From assembly GCF_010365285.1 (NCBI RefSeq), contig NZ_CP048286.1, forward strand, positions 4,383,501 through 4,447,500: a DNA stretch of 64,000 bases. The letters are read 5' to 3'. The notes beneath the pieces were generated by a model. That model saw only the letters and a list, made by a program, of their open reading frames with translations. It was not told the DNA's origin and did no database searches. This document shows, piece by piece, positions 51,909-60,238 of the stretch (the stretch's first letter is position 1; each line of letters begins with the position of its first letter). The translations under genes were made by a program, and so were the position numbers. The DNA comes from Paenibacillus rhizovicinus. Lineage in GTDB: Bacteria; Bacillota; Bacilli; Paenibacillales; Paenibacillaceae.

Positions 51909-52553
51909 ATGAGGAAACGATCGCTGGAAATCACGGCTGTTACCGCTATAGTATCGGTCATCATCTTGGGAGCATGGGTGCTGATCGGCAAGCAGGAAGA
52001 CGTTGGCGTGGATCGTGCTTCAGCCGGGCAAGCGAAGCAAACGATGCAAGTGAAACAAACGAACCAAACGATGCAAACGGAGAAGCAGGCCGAGGCGGTT
52101 GCGAGAAAGCCAATAACCGAACCTTTGAAGGTGCTTCAGCATAACGAGTCTCCTTCTGTTCCGGCCAGCACGGTTCCTGCCGATCTGCATCCGACGAGCG
52201 TGACGATTACCCGGGGCGGGAAACTGCAGGACGTGAAAGCGAAGCCGCCTCAAACGTATGCCGTGAGCGAGGCAAGTCTTGCCGCAAGGTTGTATAAGAC
52301 GCTGCTTACGCTCGACTTCGTCCCCAATCCCGATGGCTATTTCTGCCCCGCGGATGTTGGGATTTCCTATGATTTGCAATTCGCCGACGACCATCAGCAC
52401 GCGTTTCATGTCACGGCGAACGCCAGCGGCTGCCGGTTCGTTCGGTTGGATGACGGGACGGCTTTCTGGGAGAGCGATTCGTTTCAGCAGGCGATGATGG
52501 ATGCGACGGGGATGAACAAGGACCAGTTATGGGGATTGCCGGGGTCGTTCTAG
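51909..52553 (+). CDS. membrane-anchored hypothetical protein
   Basis: A 214-residue protein: one N-terminal membrane segment (about residues 9-27), then a Gln/Lys/Thr-rich linker (Q-A-K-Q-T-M-Q-V-K-Q-T-N-Q-T) to about 60, then an extracellular domain of about 110 residues with two cysteines (C-P near 147 and C-R near 179). Family not recognised. GGTGAGGG site precedes the ATG. Confidence 0.65.
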   Translation: MRKRSLEITAVTAIVSVIILGAWVLIGKQEDVGVDRASAGQAKQTMQVKQTNQTMQTEKQAEAVARKPITEPLKVLQHNESPSVPASTVPADLHPTSVTITRGGKLQDVKAKPPQTYAVSEASLAARLYKTLLTLDFVPNPDGYFCPADVGISYDLQFADDHQHAFHVTANASGCRFVRLDDGTAFWESDSFQQAMMDATGMNKDQLWGLPGSF

Positions 52554-52571
52554 CTGCGGCCAGGCGGGACG

Positions 52572-52650
52572 AATGAACCTATGCATGAACCTATGGATGA
52601 ACGAACATACGCAAGGACCTATGGATGAACATACGAACGAACATACGAAG
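52572..52650 (+). repeat. degenerate direct repeats CTATGNATGAAC and GAACATACG
   Basis: CTATG-(C/G)-ATGAAC-type and GAACATACG-type units recur between 52572 and 52650. Three CTATGNATGAAC-like and three GAACATACG units can be seen. Frames through it give M-N-E-H-T-like runs; not a gene. Confidence 0.7.
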
Positions 52651-52679
52651 GACAGAGAGCGGAGGCTCCCTGTCTTTTC
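52651..52679. terminator. terminator hairpin
   Basis: GACAG (52651-52655) pairs with CTGTC (52670-52674) plus inner GAG/CTC, followed by TTTT, in the region between the hypothetical gene and the convergent VanZ gene. Confidence 0.6.
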
Positions 52680-52698
52680 TTGTCGAGCAGGCCATCGC

Positions 52699-53400
52699 TC
52701 AGGCCCGTTGAGGGCGCCGTTTCCGCGTAAACCAGCCTGCGCCTTTCGCGACAGCAACCCATACAGCGAACCCGCTCACCCCGCCGGCGGTGTTGAGGAT
52801 CAGATCATCCACATCGAAGAATCCGAGCTTTGTCGCCAACTGGCTCAGTTCAATCGCCAGGCTGCCGAGCAGGGAGCATAGCAGGATGCGATGCAGCTTC
52901 CGCGTCCCGGTAAACAGAATCGGCAGCAGAAACCCGAGCGGGACGAAGATCAGCATATTGCCGAAAATATTAAAAAACCAGGTGTCGAAATTGTATTTAT
53001 GGTAGTCAGACACATAGAGTTGGATGCTCTTAAACGGGGTGAAGTTGGGCCGGGGTGCCATATCCTTGATGTAATGCCGCTGCGTCGTGCGATATGAATT
53101 CAGCAGCAGCATATGAACGACCTCCAGCGCGTATACGGCCATTGCCATCCACGCGAAGCGCCGCAGCCATTTGCGATACGGCGAAATCGCATGGTTCATC
53201 AGCGCGCCGACAAGCCCCGAATCGCCGAAATCGCTGATGGCGAGCTTGACCGCAAATTCGTCCGGCACCCCTTTGGCTGCGAAATCCGCTCTTAGCTGCT
53301 CCAGATGATCGTTGAATTCATCGCGTAGCTCGCGTTTCACTTCGTCGGAAGCCTCCACGCCTTGGAGGATACGCTGCAAATAGCCTTCAAAAGGATTCAT
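52699..53400 (-). CDS. VanZ family protein with N-terminal HAAS-like domain
   Basis: A 233-residue membrane protein. Residues 1-75 are a helical permease-prefix/HAAS-like domain (E-L-R-D-E-F-N-D-H-L-E-Q-L, I-S-D-F-G-D). About 80-233 is a VanZ domain with F-N-I-F-G-N-M-L-I-F-V-P-L-G-F and E-L-S-Q-L...F-D-V-D-D-L-I-L-N. Proteins with this prefix normally sit next to a PadR regulator, as here. ATG at 53400 overlaps the PadR stop by 4 bases. Possible cell-envelope or teicoplanin-type resistance role is inference. Confidence 0.85.
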   Translation of the reverse strand: MNPFEGYLQRILQGVEASDEVKRELRDEFNDHLEQLRADFAAKGVPDEFAVKLAISDFGDSGLVGALMNHAISPYRKWLRRFAWMAMAVYALEVVHMLLLNSYRTTQRHYIKDMAPRPNFTPFKSIQLYVSDYHKYNFDTWFFNIFGNMLIFVPLGFLLPILFTGTRKLHRILLCSLLGSLAIELSQLATKLGFFDVDDLILNTAGGVSGFAVWVAVAKGAGWFTRKRRPQRA

Positions 53401-53726
53401 GCGAAGCCTGCCTTTCTGCACGATTGAACGAGTGCGTGTACTTGATCCCATGCCTGCAGCTTGTCCGCCAGTTCTGCGCGGCCTGCTTCCGTGAGCGCGT
53501 ACATCTTCCTGCGTCCGCTTGCCTCGTTCTCCACCCAATAAGCGCGCAGCAGCTCCTTGTTCTCCAGCCGTTTGAGCGCGGGATAGAGCGTGCCTTGGCT
53601 CATTTGATAGGAATCCTGGCTCAGCGCCTTCAACTGCTGCACGATCTCGTAACCGTAAGTGTCTTTGCGGGCGATGACGGAGAGGATAAGAATATCGATG
53701 CTGCCTTTCAAAATCTCTTTATCCAT
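53397..53726 (-). CDS. PadR family transcriptional regulator
   Basis: A 109-residue winged-helix regulator: Y-G-Y-E-I-V-Q-Q-L near residue 24, Q-G-T-L-Y-P-A-L-K-R-L near 43, and Y-A-L-T-E-A-G near 76. The short C-terminus is typical of the PadR-s2 group. ATG at 53726 with GAGGTGAA site; 24 in-frame upstream residues are not supported. It is translationally coupled to the VanZ/HAAS gene and probably autoregulates through the palindrome at 53747. Confidence 0.92.
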   Translation of the reverse strand: MDKEILKGSIDILILSVIARKDTYGYEIVQQLKALSQDSYQMSQGTLYPALKRLENKELLRAYWVENEASGRRKMYALTEAGRAELADKLQAWDQVHALVQSCRKAGFA

Positions 53727-53746
53727 GACGTTCACCTCTGTTTGAA

Positions 53747-53774
53747 TTGTATACCGACCTATGTCGCTATACAA
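53747..53774 (-). promoter_or_regulatory. 28-bp imperfect palindrome, probable PadR operator
   Basis: TTGTATACCGAC and GTCGCTATACAA are inverted repeats with one mismatch in 12, around a CTAT centre, just upstream of the PadR gene. TATACAA halves are plausible PadR or promoter elements. Confidence 0.65.
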
Positions 53775-53892
53775 GGTGATTGTGGATATTTTATCCAAAA
53801 TTTATCTTCGGACCTGAACGGGACATGCAACTTTCATCCAACGTATTCCGTTATCCTAGTATTGAATAATTTACCATGTGGGAGGTTGTTTC

Positions 53893-54393
53893 TTGCTTTC
53901 GCAAAAAAGGTTTAGTTTGGTCGTTGCCGTTGCTTTCGCCGCGGTATGTCTCGGAATTTGCTGCACCGGCATCGTCAGCGCGCAGCATGCCAAGCCGACT
54001 TTGGAGGAACGGACAGGCAGGCCGCTGGCGGAGGTGCTCAGTCATCCCGCTGAATCGGCTGCAGGCATCGTCAGCGAATACATGAAGGGATTCGAAGCGC
54101 TCGGCGATTCCGAAGGCGCGCCGCTCACCGGATTCAGGATCACGGGCGTGGATACGACGGATCCGCAAAATCTGACCGTGACCGTTATCCCGTCTTACGA
54201 GGTGTCGGAGACAAAGTCGGAAGCCTATCCTGCAACCGAGTATCATGTCGTTCCTGTGGATGGAAACTATCAGGTGCAGAAGCGGTTGTGCGTCTACGAT
54301 ATGGATCCGCAGTCCGCCGGCTACCGAACGGTGAATTGTCACCTCGCGTGGACGGAAGGGAAGGATGGGAGCGTCTCGGTCACAACGCCGTAA
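53893..54393 (+). CDS. small exported protein of unknown function
   Basis: A 166-residue protein with an N-terminal signal (hydrophobic residues about 8-27, likely cut after V-S-A). It ends about position 54393. The start is TTG with GGGAGG seven bases upstream; a GTG at 53878 would overlap this site. Family not recognised; two cysteines lie in the mature part. It is divergent from the PadR gene. Confidence 0.65.
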   Translation: MLSQKRFSLVVAVAFAAVCLGICCTGIVSAQHAKPTLEERTGRPLAEVLSHPAESAAGIVSEYMKGFEALGDSEGAPLTGFRITGVDTTDPQNLTVTVIPSYEVSETKSEAYPATEYHVVPVDGNYQVQKRLCVYDMDPQSAGYRTVNCHLAWTEGKDGSVSVTTP

Positions 54394-54421
54394 CCGTAAG
54401 CTGTGACTGGGTTTACCAGAG

Positions 54422-54520
54422 TTATTCACAGACTTATCCCCATCATACACATATCTCAACTATACGATTTACAAAAGCTACGTAAAGTAGTGAACATATC
54501 CACAACCCAAGTTATCCACA
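54422..54520 (+). promoter_or_regulatory. cluster of four DnaA-box-like sequences
   Basis: In the 443-bp gene-free region 54394-54836: TTATTCACA (54422-54430) and TTATCCACA (54512-54520) fit TTATNCACA exactly; TTATCCCCA (54434-54442) and ATATCCACA (54496-54504) differ by one base. All four point the same way within 99 bp. No replication gene is nearby, so this is probably a DnaA-titration or regulatory cluster, not the origin. Confidence 0.7.
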
Positions 54521-54659
54521 ATGGGACAGAGTACCTGCATAGGCGGGAAACTCCCGATTTCGGTGCAAAAACGGTTTCGGAAGTAGTTCCGGAGTGTTGT
54601 TTAGAGAGTGCTTCAATAGGTGGTTCAACAACGCGCAGCAGATCGCTTCGTTGATCGCG

Positions 54660-54696
54660 AAAAAACCAAGCGGCCCGCGCGGCTGCTTGGTTTTTT
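54660..54696. terminator. bidirectional rho-independent terminator
   Basis: AAAAAACCAAGC (54660-54671) pairs with GCTTGGTTTTTT (54685-54696) around a GC-rich loop. Confidence 0.85.
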
Positions 54697-54836
54697 CGAT
54701 TTGTTGCGCGTTGCGTCGCCGTATCCGCTAGCATCTCGCGGGCATGAACGTCTAGGTCTTACCCGCCGGCAGGGGATGCTGCGTTCAAAATTCCCGTCGG
54801 AATAGCCGGAGAAGCCCGGCCGCTCCTGCAGGAATG

Positions 54837-55763
54837 CTACGTGCTGCGAATAAACGCAAGCACCAGATCCTGACGATGGTCGCCGAAGCTCGAGCCGAAC
54901 AGATTCATGCCGCGGCAGTTAGCCGCGTCTTCGCCGACTTCGAGCCGGACCCGAATTGGCTTGTTGTACTGCAGCCCGAGCGAGTCGATGTTCGCATTCG
55001 CGGCGGGAGCGCCATTCACAAGACTGGCTTCCTTCGTGATGCGCCATTCCGTCAGCATGCCGTACTCCGTGCCGCTGCGCCATTTGTCCGGCGTCAATTT
55101 GCCCTTGCGGTCGCCGAGATCCCCTGGGCTGGTGTAAGTGCCCACGAAGGTATCGTTGATATAGAGAGAGATGTCGGACGGCCAATCCATTTGAAAGGAA
55201 GGCGCTTCGGCGCACAGCTCGGCGCTGAAGGCGAGCTCGTCGATCGTAACGCCCGGCGGCATCGGGTTGGAGAAATAATATTCCACATAGCCTGCGCCCG
55301 AGAACCAGAGCAGCGCGGCATCGACCCGCTCGGGCATGTAGAAGGAGCGGGGATCGTCCACCGATCCGACATTCGAGCAATCTCGGGTCATGATGCCGCA
55401 GGTGGGCTGCACGGAACAATGCGAATACATGCCGATCGGCATATGCAGCTCTTCCGTGCGGCGCAGTCCTTCGCCAAGCTTGACCGGCAGGTCGAGCTGG
55501 ATGGAGCGGCAGGTGGCCGAGCAGATTTTCTCCCGGTTGGCTCCGAGCGTCGAGGACACAAGGTCCGCGGCTTCGAGAATCTGCACGTTAATGGAGATCG
55601 TCGGCTGCGCGACGCCCAGCGCTTCGGCCAATTGGCTGACGCTCATCGGCTTCTCGCCGAGGGCCTCGAGAATGCGCACCCGTACGTCGCCGGATAGTGC
55701 TTTGGCTACGTCTACGATGCGGGTGGAGGGGAAACGCAATATATCTTGCACGGGCTCGTTCAT
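54837..55763 (-). CDS. ArsR family regulator with cysteine-containing C-terminal domain
   Basis: A 308-residue protein. Residues 15-75 form an ArsR/HTH winged-helix (A-L-S-G-D-V-R-V-R-I-L-E-A-L, V-S-Q-L-A-E-A-L-G-V-A-Q-P-T-I-S). The large C-terminal domain (about 80-308) is beta-rich with five Cys between 80 and 130 (C-S-A-T-C-R; C-S-V-Q-P-T-C; D-C-S). ArsR proteins of this size with a glycosidase-type neighbour act as sugar-responsive regulators; ligand unknown. It is divergent from the GH2 enzyme. Confidence 0.85.
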   Translation of the reverse strand: MNEPVQDILRFPSTRIVDVAKALSGDVRVRILEALGEKPMSVSQLAEALGVAQPTISINVQILEAADLVSSTLGANREKICSATCRSIQLDLPVKLGEGLRRTEELHMPIGMYSHCSVQPTCGIMTRDCSNVGSVDDPRSFYMPERVDAALLWFSGAGYVEYYFSNPMPPGVTIDELAFSAELCAEAPSFQMDWPSDISLYINDTFVGTYTSPGDLGDRKGKLTPDKWRSGTEYGMLTEWRITKEASLVNGAPAANANIDSLGLQYNKPIRVRLEVGEDAANCRGMNLFGSSFGDHRQDLVLAFIRST

Positions 55764-55861
55764 GAATGCAAACCGTCCTTCTATCGTTAAATGGTTCTTC
55801 TTGAGCGAATGAGTTTACTGGCAGATACGAGTGATGGCGCGAAGTTGTCGGCCGGTCTGCC

Positions 55862-55908
55862 GTACACACTCAGTGTACAAGAAATTGCGTATATTGTAAA
55901 AGTATAAT
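55862..55908 (+). promoter_or_regulatory. operator-like inverted repeat and -10 element before the GH2 gene
   Basis: GTACAC-ACTCA-GTGTAC (55862-55878) is an inverted repeat with 6-bp arms. TATAAT lies at 55903-55908; no good -35 at 17 bp is visible, so activation may be needed. Confidence 0.5.
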
Positions 55909-55982
55909 ACATATTGATAAAAATATATACTAGTGCTAGAATGAGTGAAAATCCTCCTTATCCGAAAGGTTGTGCTCTCATT

Positions 55983-58736
55983 ATGACAGCTCAAGCATTG
56001 CAAACGACGACAGCGGCATTGCCGCGTCCCGAATACCCGCGTCCGGACTGGCAGCGCCACGATTGGCTGAACTTGAACGGAACCTGGGCATTCCAGCTTC
56101 AAACGGAAAACAATGAGAGCGGTTCCACGCAGCTCGCGGACCGCTTCGACAGCGAAATCACGGTGCCGTTCTCTTGGGCGAGCCCGCTGTCCGGCATCGG
56201 CCGCAGCGAAACCGGCATCGGCTGGTATAAACGCGAAGTATCCTGGTCGCCGGAAACGAGCGGTTCGCTGGTGTTCCTGCGTTTCGGGGCCGTGGATTAC
56301 AACTGCGACGTTTGGATTAACGGCGTGCACGTCGGCTCCCATTCCGGCGGTTACGGCACGTTCGAATTCGACGTCACGAGCGTTTGGAAATCGGGCGAAG
56401 GCAATATCATCGTCGTCAAAGCGGAAGATTTCGACTTGAAATCGCAAACTCGCGGCAAGCAGGGCTACGGCGAGATTCGCGGCATCTGGCAGCCGGTATG
56501 GCTGGAGGCTCGCCCGCAATCGTATATCCAAGCGGCTAAATTCATCACGAAGCTGGACGGCAGCATTCAAGTGAATGCCACGGTTGCGGCGAACAAGGCC
56601 GGCGACGCGAAGCTGCAGTTCGCTTTTGCCGAGGGCGCGGTGTCGCATGCGGAGCTCGTTACGTTGGAGCAGGGCGTGAATAACATCAGCGTTTCGTTCC
56701 AAGTGGCGGATCCGCAACTGTGGAGTCCGGAATCGCCGTACCTATATGAAGGCGAGATCACGCTGGCAAGCGGTGAAGGCACGGACAACATCGCGACGTA
56801 TTTCGGCATTCGCGAGATCAGCACGGCGTTGTACGGCGACCGTAAGTACCGTTGGATCACGTTGAACGGCAAGCCGGCTTACTTGAATGGCACGTTGGAT
56901 CAGGCATTCCATGAGACAGGGTATTTTACATATCCGACGGACGAGGCGATGCGGGATGAAATCTATCTGGCGAAGCGAATCGGCTTGAACTTCATCCGCA
57001 TCCATATTAAGCCGGAAGAGCCGCGCAAGCTGTATTGGGCGGATAAGCTCGGCATGATGGTCATGGAAGACATGCCTTGTTTCTGGGGCAATCCCGATGA
57101 GACCGCGCGTCCTGCTTACGAGCGCGAGGCGAAGGAAATCATCGACCGGGACTTCAATCATCCGTCGATTTTCTCGTGGGTCATGTTCAACGAAACATGG
57201 GGCCTTCGCACGGACGCCGAGACGATCGCGTTGACCAGCCAAGACGGGGGCAAGGCGGAAGCGACGTATTTGCCGGAAACGCAGGAATGGGTCCGTTCGA
57301 TGTACCGCTGGGCGAAGAGCGTGGATCCGACGCGGATCGTAGAAGAAAATTCGCCGTGCAACTGGGATAAAGTCGAGTCGGACATCAATACATGGCATTT
57401 CTACATTAATGGCTACGAAGAGGTTCGCGCTCACGTGACGGAGGTCGTCGAGAATACGTATCCGGGTTCGTCCTTCAACTGCATCGGCGGCAACGTGCAA
57501 ACCGATGCGCCGCTGATGAACAGCGAGTGCGGCAACGTATGGGGCTTTACGAACGGCGCGGGCGACAGCGACCTCGCGTGGCATTACCGTTACATGCTGA
57601 ACGAGTTCCGCCGTCATGACAAAATGTGCGGCTTCGTCTTCACCGAGCTGCGCGACGTCACGAATGAATTCAACGGCTACTACCGTTTGGACGGCCGCGA
57701 GAAATTCTTCGGCTATGAAGCCTTCGTGCCCGGCATGTCGCTTGCGGACCTGCACGCGCCGGACTTTATCGTCATCGATGCTCCGCCTTGCCAGACCGTT
57801 CAAGCGGGCGCAACCGTGTCGATTCCGCTGCTTGCGTCGAGCTTCTCGGACCGCTATCACGGGCAGCAGCTTCAGCTGAGCTGGGAGCTGTGGCATGACA
57901 ACCTCGGCACGCGCGTAACCAACGAACGCGGCGTGGTCGCGCTCGATTGGAACGGCTTCGGCGTCACGCCGATCGCCGCCCCGCTGACGTTCGGCTTGCC
58001 GAAGCAGGATGCGGTCGCCGTGCTGGCACTGACGCTTCGCGCCGCGGACGGCACCGTCGTCACGCGCAACTTCATTGCGTTCGACGTGCGCAGCGGCGGC
58101 GACGCGCCGGTGTATGACGCGGACGGACAATTCATCGCGGTACCGGTTACGGATTTCGTGGAGCACAGCTTCGCGCACCAATGGAATGCGATCCAGGAAG
58201 GCAAGACGAACGGCGGCAAAGCCGGCCAATTCGTTTACGAGATCTCCCTTCCGGATGCGGCAGCGCAGGCGCTCGTCGGGCATGTCGAGCTTGCGTTCGA
58301 GGCCAGCGCGAAACGGCTCTTGGCACGCAATCTCGAAGGCGCGCGGGACCAGGATCATACGATTAGCATGATGCACGGCGCAGATGCAGCGGTGGAATAC
58401 AACTCCAACACGTACTACATGACCGACAACGAGTTTCACGAATCGCTTATCAACGTGCTGGTAGACGGGGAGAAAGTCGCCTCGTTCCTCCTGCCTGATA
58501 ATCCGGCGGACAGCCGCGGCGTGCTCTCGTACCAATACCAGGAAGTCCAGAACAAATTGGACGAAGCAGGCTCCTACGGTTACTTGTGCAAAGTGACGCT
58601 GCCAAGCAGCATTACGGCGAAGCTTGACCGCAGCCGCGGCTTCAAGCTGACGCTGGAAGCCGGCGAAGGCGGACTTGCGCTGTACGGACGCAATGCGGGA
58701 CGTTATCCGATCGATATTTTGGTTAACGTGAAATAA
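55983..58736 (+). CDS. glycoside hydrolase family 2 enzyme
   Basis: A 917-residue cytoplasmic enzyme with GH2 architecture: sugar-binding jelly roll (N-G-T-W-A-F-Q near residue 30; F-G-A-V-D-Y-N near 95), immunoglobulin-like domain, then the TIM barrel. The acid/base is Glu404 (in M-F-N-E-T-W) and the nucleophile Glu515 (in N-S-E-C-G). A C-terminal extra beta-domain of about 270 residues follows, with no recognised name here. Specificity (beta-galactosidase, glucuronidase or mannosidase) cannot be told. The ATG at 55983 (AAAGG site) is preferred to upstream in-frame ATGs. Confidence 0.9.
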   Translation: MTAQALQTTTAALPRPEYPRPDWQRHDWLNLNGTWAFQLQTENNESGSTQLADRFDSEITVPFSWASPLSGIGRSETGIGWYKREVSWSPETSGSLVFLRFGAVDYNCDVWINGVHVGSHSGGYGTFEFDVTSVWKSGEGNIIVVKAEDFDLKSQTRGKQGYGEIRGIWQPVWLEARPQSYIQAAKFITKLDGSIQVNATVAANKAGDAKLQFAFAEGAVSHAELVTLEQGVNNISVSFQVADPQLWSPESPYLYEGEITLASGEGTDNIATYFGIREISTALYGDRKYRWITLNGKPAYLNGTLDQAFHETGYFTYPTDEAMRDEIYLAKRIGLNFIRIHIKPEEPRKLYWADKLGMMVMEDMPCFWGNPDETARPAYEREAKEIIDRDFNHPSIFSWVMFNETWGLRTDAETIALTSQDGGKAEATYLPETQEWVRSMYRWAKSVDPTRIVEENSPCNWDKVESDINTWHFYINGYEEVRAHVTEVVENTYPGSSFNCIGGNVQTDAPLMNSECGNVWGFTNGAGDSDLAWHYRYMLNEFRRHDKMCGFVFTELRDVTNEFNGYYRLDGREKFFGYEAFVPGMSLADLHAPDFIVIDAPPCQTVQAGATVSIPLLASSFSDRYHGQQLQLSWELWHDNLGTRVTNERGVVALDWNGFGVTPIAAPLTFGLPKQDAVAVLALTLRAADGTVVTRNFIAFDVRSGGDAPVYDADGQFIAVPVTDFVEHSFAHQWNAIQEGKTNGGKAGQFVYEISLPDAAAQALVGHVELAFEASAKRLLARNLEGARDQDHTISMMHGADAAVEYNSNTYYMTDNEFHESLINVLVDGEKVASFLLPDNPADSRGVLSYQYQEVQNKLDEAGSYGYLCKVTLPSSITAKLDRSRGFKLTLEAGEGGLALYGRNAGRYPIDILVNVK

Positions 58737-58753
58737 TCTTATCGTAGGAATGG

Positions 58754-58785
58754 AAGGAGCAGGCCATAGGGCGCTGCTCCTTTTC
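58754..58785 (+). terminator. rho-independent terminator
   Basis: AAGGAGCAG (58754-58762) pairs with CTGCTCCTT (58774-58782), then TTTT. Confidence 0.83.
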
Positions 58786-58925
58786 TCTGTGTTTCACTGC
58801 TTATTCAGCCGCTCTTTCTCTCGATGGAGGTACCAGGAATAGTTGGTACTTATGGCGCCCCCGGTCCGGCCTTACAATAAAGCCATAACACATAACCGAC
58901 GAGGTTATACGGGAGGCTTCTTGCC

Positions 58926-59429
58926 ATGAGTAACATGGAAACGGAACAACCAATGCCAGTACGCAATCATACGACGAATTTCTATCGCCGCCGCAATACC
59001 CCGACGTATACGTTTATGGCTTGGGCGGCTTTCGTGCTCGCGAGCGGGTTCGAATTCGCCGGCATCTATAATTTGAAAGAGCCGATGTCCGTGCAGGGTT
59101 ATTATGCGGTTACTGGCGTGCTGCTCATCGTCACCTCTTTTCTGCTGCAAAAGGTGGCGCGCGACAATGACGAGGACCGGTTCCTGAGAGAGCATAACGT
59201 TCGTTACCGCCCTCGCAATACGGCTGCATTTACGTTCCTGTCTTGGGCCGGCTTCGCGCTGGCGATTCTGGCGCAGTATGTCGGCATATTCAACCTGGAG
59301 GAGCCGCTTTCGGTCAGAGGTTACTACGCGATCGGAGGCGCGTTTCTGATCGTTTCATGCCTGGTGCTGCAGAAGACGATCCGCGACAACGAGGAAGACC
59401 GATTGAATCGGGAAGAATTCGAAGAATAG
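58926..59429 (+). CDS. YiaA/YiaB two-helix domain protein
   Basis: A 167-residue membrane protein with an internal duplication: about residues 25-85 and 95-155 share the pattern R-N-T...Y/F-T-F-x-x-W-A...G-I-x-N-L-x-E-P-x-S-V-x-G-Y-Y-A-x-x-G. Each half has two membrane helices, the YiaAB fold. Function unknown. The N- and C-termini are charged and cytoplasmic. Confidence 0.85.
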   Translation: MSNMETEQPMPVRNHTTNFYRRRNTPTYTFMAWAAFVLASGFEFAGIYNLKEPMSVQGYYAVTGVLLIVTSFLLQKVARDNDEDRFLREHNVRYRPRNTAAFTFLSWAGFALAILAQYVGIFNLEEPLSVRGYYAIGGAFLIVSCLVLQKTIRDNEEDRLNREEFEE

Positions 59430-59448
59430 ATGCTTGTTCGCAGACTTC

Positions 59449-59475
59449 CCTCCCTACCAAGAGGGAGGTTTTTTA
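59449..59475 (+). terminator. rho-independent terminator
   Basis: CCTCCCT (59449-59455) pairs with AGGGAGG (59462-59468), then T6. Confidence 0.8.
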
Positions 59476-59576
59476 TTAGCGGTCCCAGCCGCAAACCGCG
59501 CGTTTCGCGAACAAGGAGGAAATTAGCAGATTTTGTATAAATGTATAGAACGACGAAAAGTGACATTTATATGAAG

Positions 59577-59985
59577 CGGGGGAGAAGAACGGCGGCAGTA
59601 TATCGTATACGAGGATCCGGACAGCTTGACGGACCGTCCGAATAGTTTCAATGCCTCGGGCTATATCTTTATCGGTTTCAGCAAAGGCATCACGTATTAT
59701 GTCAGCGTCAATTATGACATGGCTGCAGCCATAATGAAGCTGCACCGGGCGACGATCGAAGGCTATGTATATTTTCTGTTTCCAGAGGGACTTAAAGCTG
59801 AAGTAGCTAATCAAGGCTACGGTCGGCGACCTGCGATTAATACGAAGTCCTTTCGGTATCTGCTGGCGAATTAAGCCGTTGGCGGATAAGTGCGGAATTG
59901 CGAATAAGAGGGTGCTCGTTCCGTTGCGAGTCCTGGCCGATCTGTTCGGAGCGGTTGTGAAGTGGGACGCCGGCAAAATCCCGTC
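59577..59985 (+). pseudogene. remnants of a decayed gene, including a stalk-domain fragment
   Basis: From about 59577 a frame reads coherent protein (Y-I-V-Y-E-D-P-D-S, F-I-G-F-S-K-G-I-T-Y-Y-V-S-V) without a good start, ending at 59874. From 59900 a different frame reads R-V-L-V-P-L-R-V-L-A-D-L-F-G-A-V-V-K-W-D, the hallmark of stalk domains. Lack of starts and the frame change suggest a broken gene. The rest of 59476-60238 shows nothing further. Confidence 0.5.
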
Positions 59986-60238
59986 AGCCCTGCCAGCCCG
60001 ACGGGAGCGGCTCCTCAGAAGGCCCTGACCCAGCATCTTCATTTGCCCTTCAGGCAATGAAGGGGCCCTTTTTCATTCATCTTCCACTGGAAGCTCCGTT
60101 CTCGATGCCTGTCAGCGACTGCGGCCGTCAGCCGGGAACAGGATAGAATTCCCCATGAAAAGCCAAGAACGCCTCATTGTGTCCGTCCCGCATCTCGGTA
60201 TATGATGGCTGAAAAGACGGGAAGGGCGTGGAGCCGCG

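Noticed and set aside
54422..54520. Chromosomal replication origin
   Set aside because: DnaA boxes are present, but there is no dnaA, dnaN, rpmH or AT-rich unwinding region, so a full origin is not supported.
56742..58535. 597-codon minus-strand frame opposite the GH2 gene
   Set aside because: Antisense shadow of a well-supported gene with catalytic residues.
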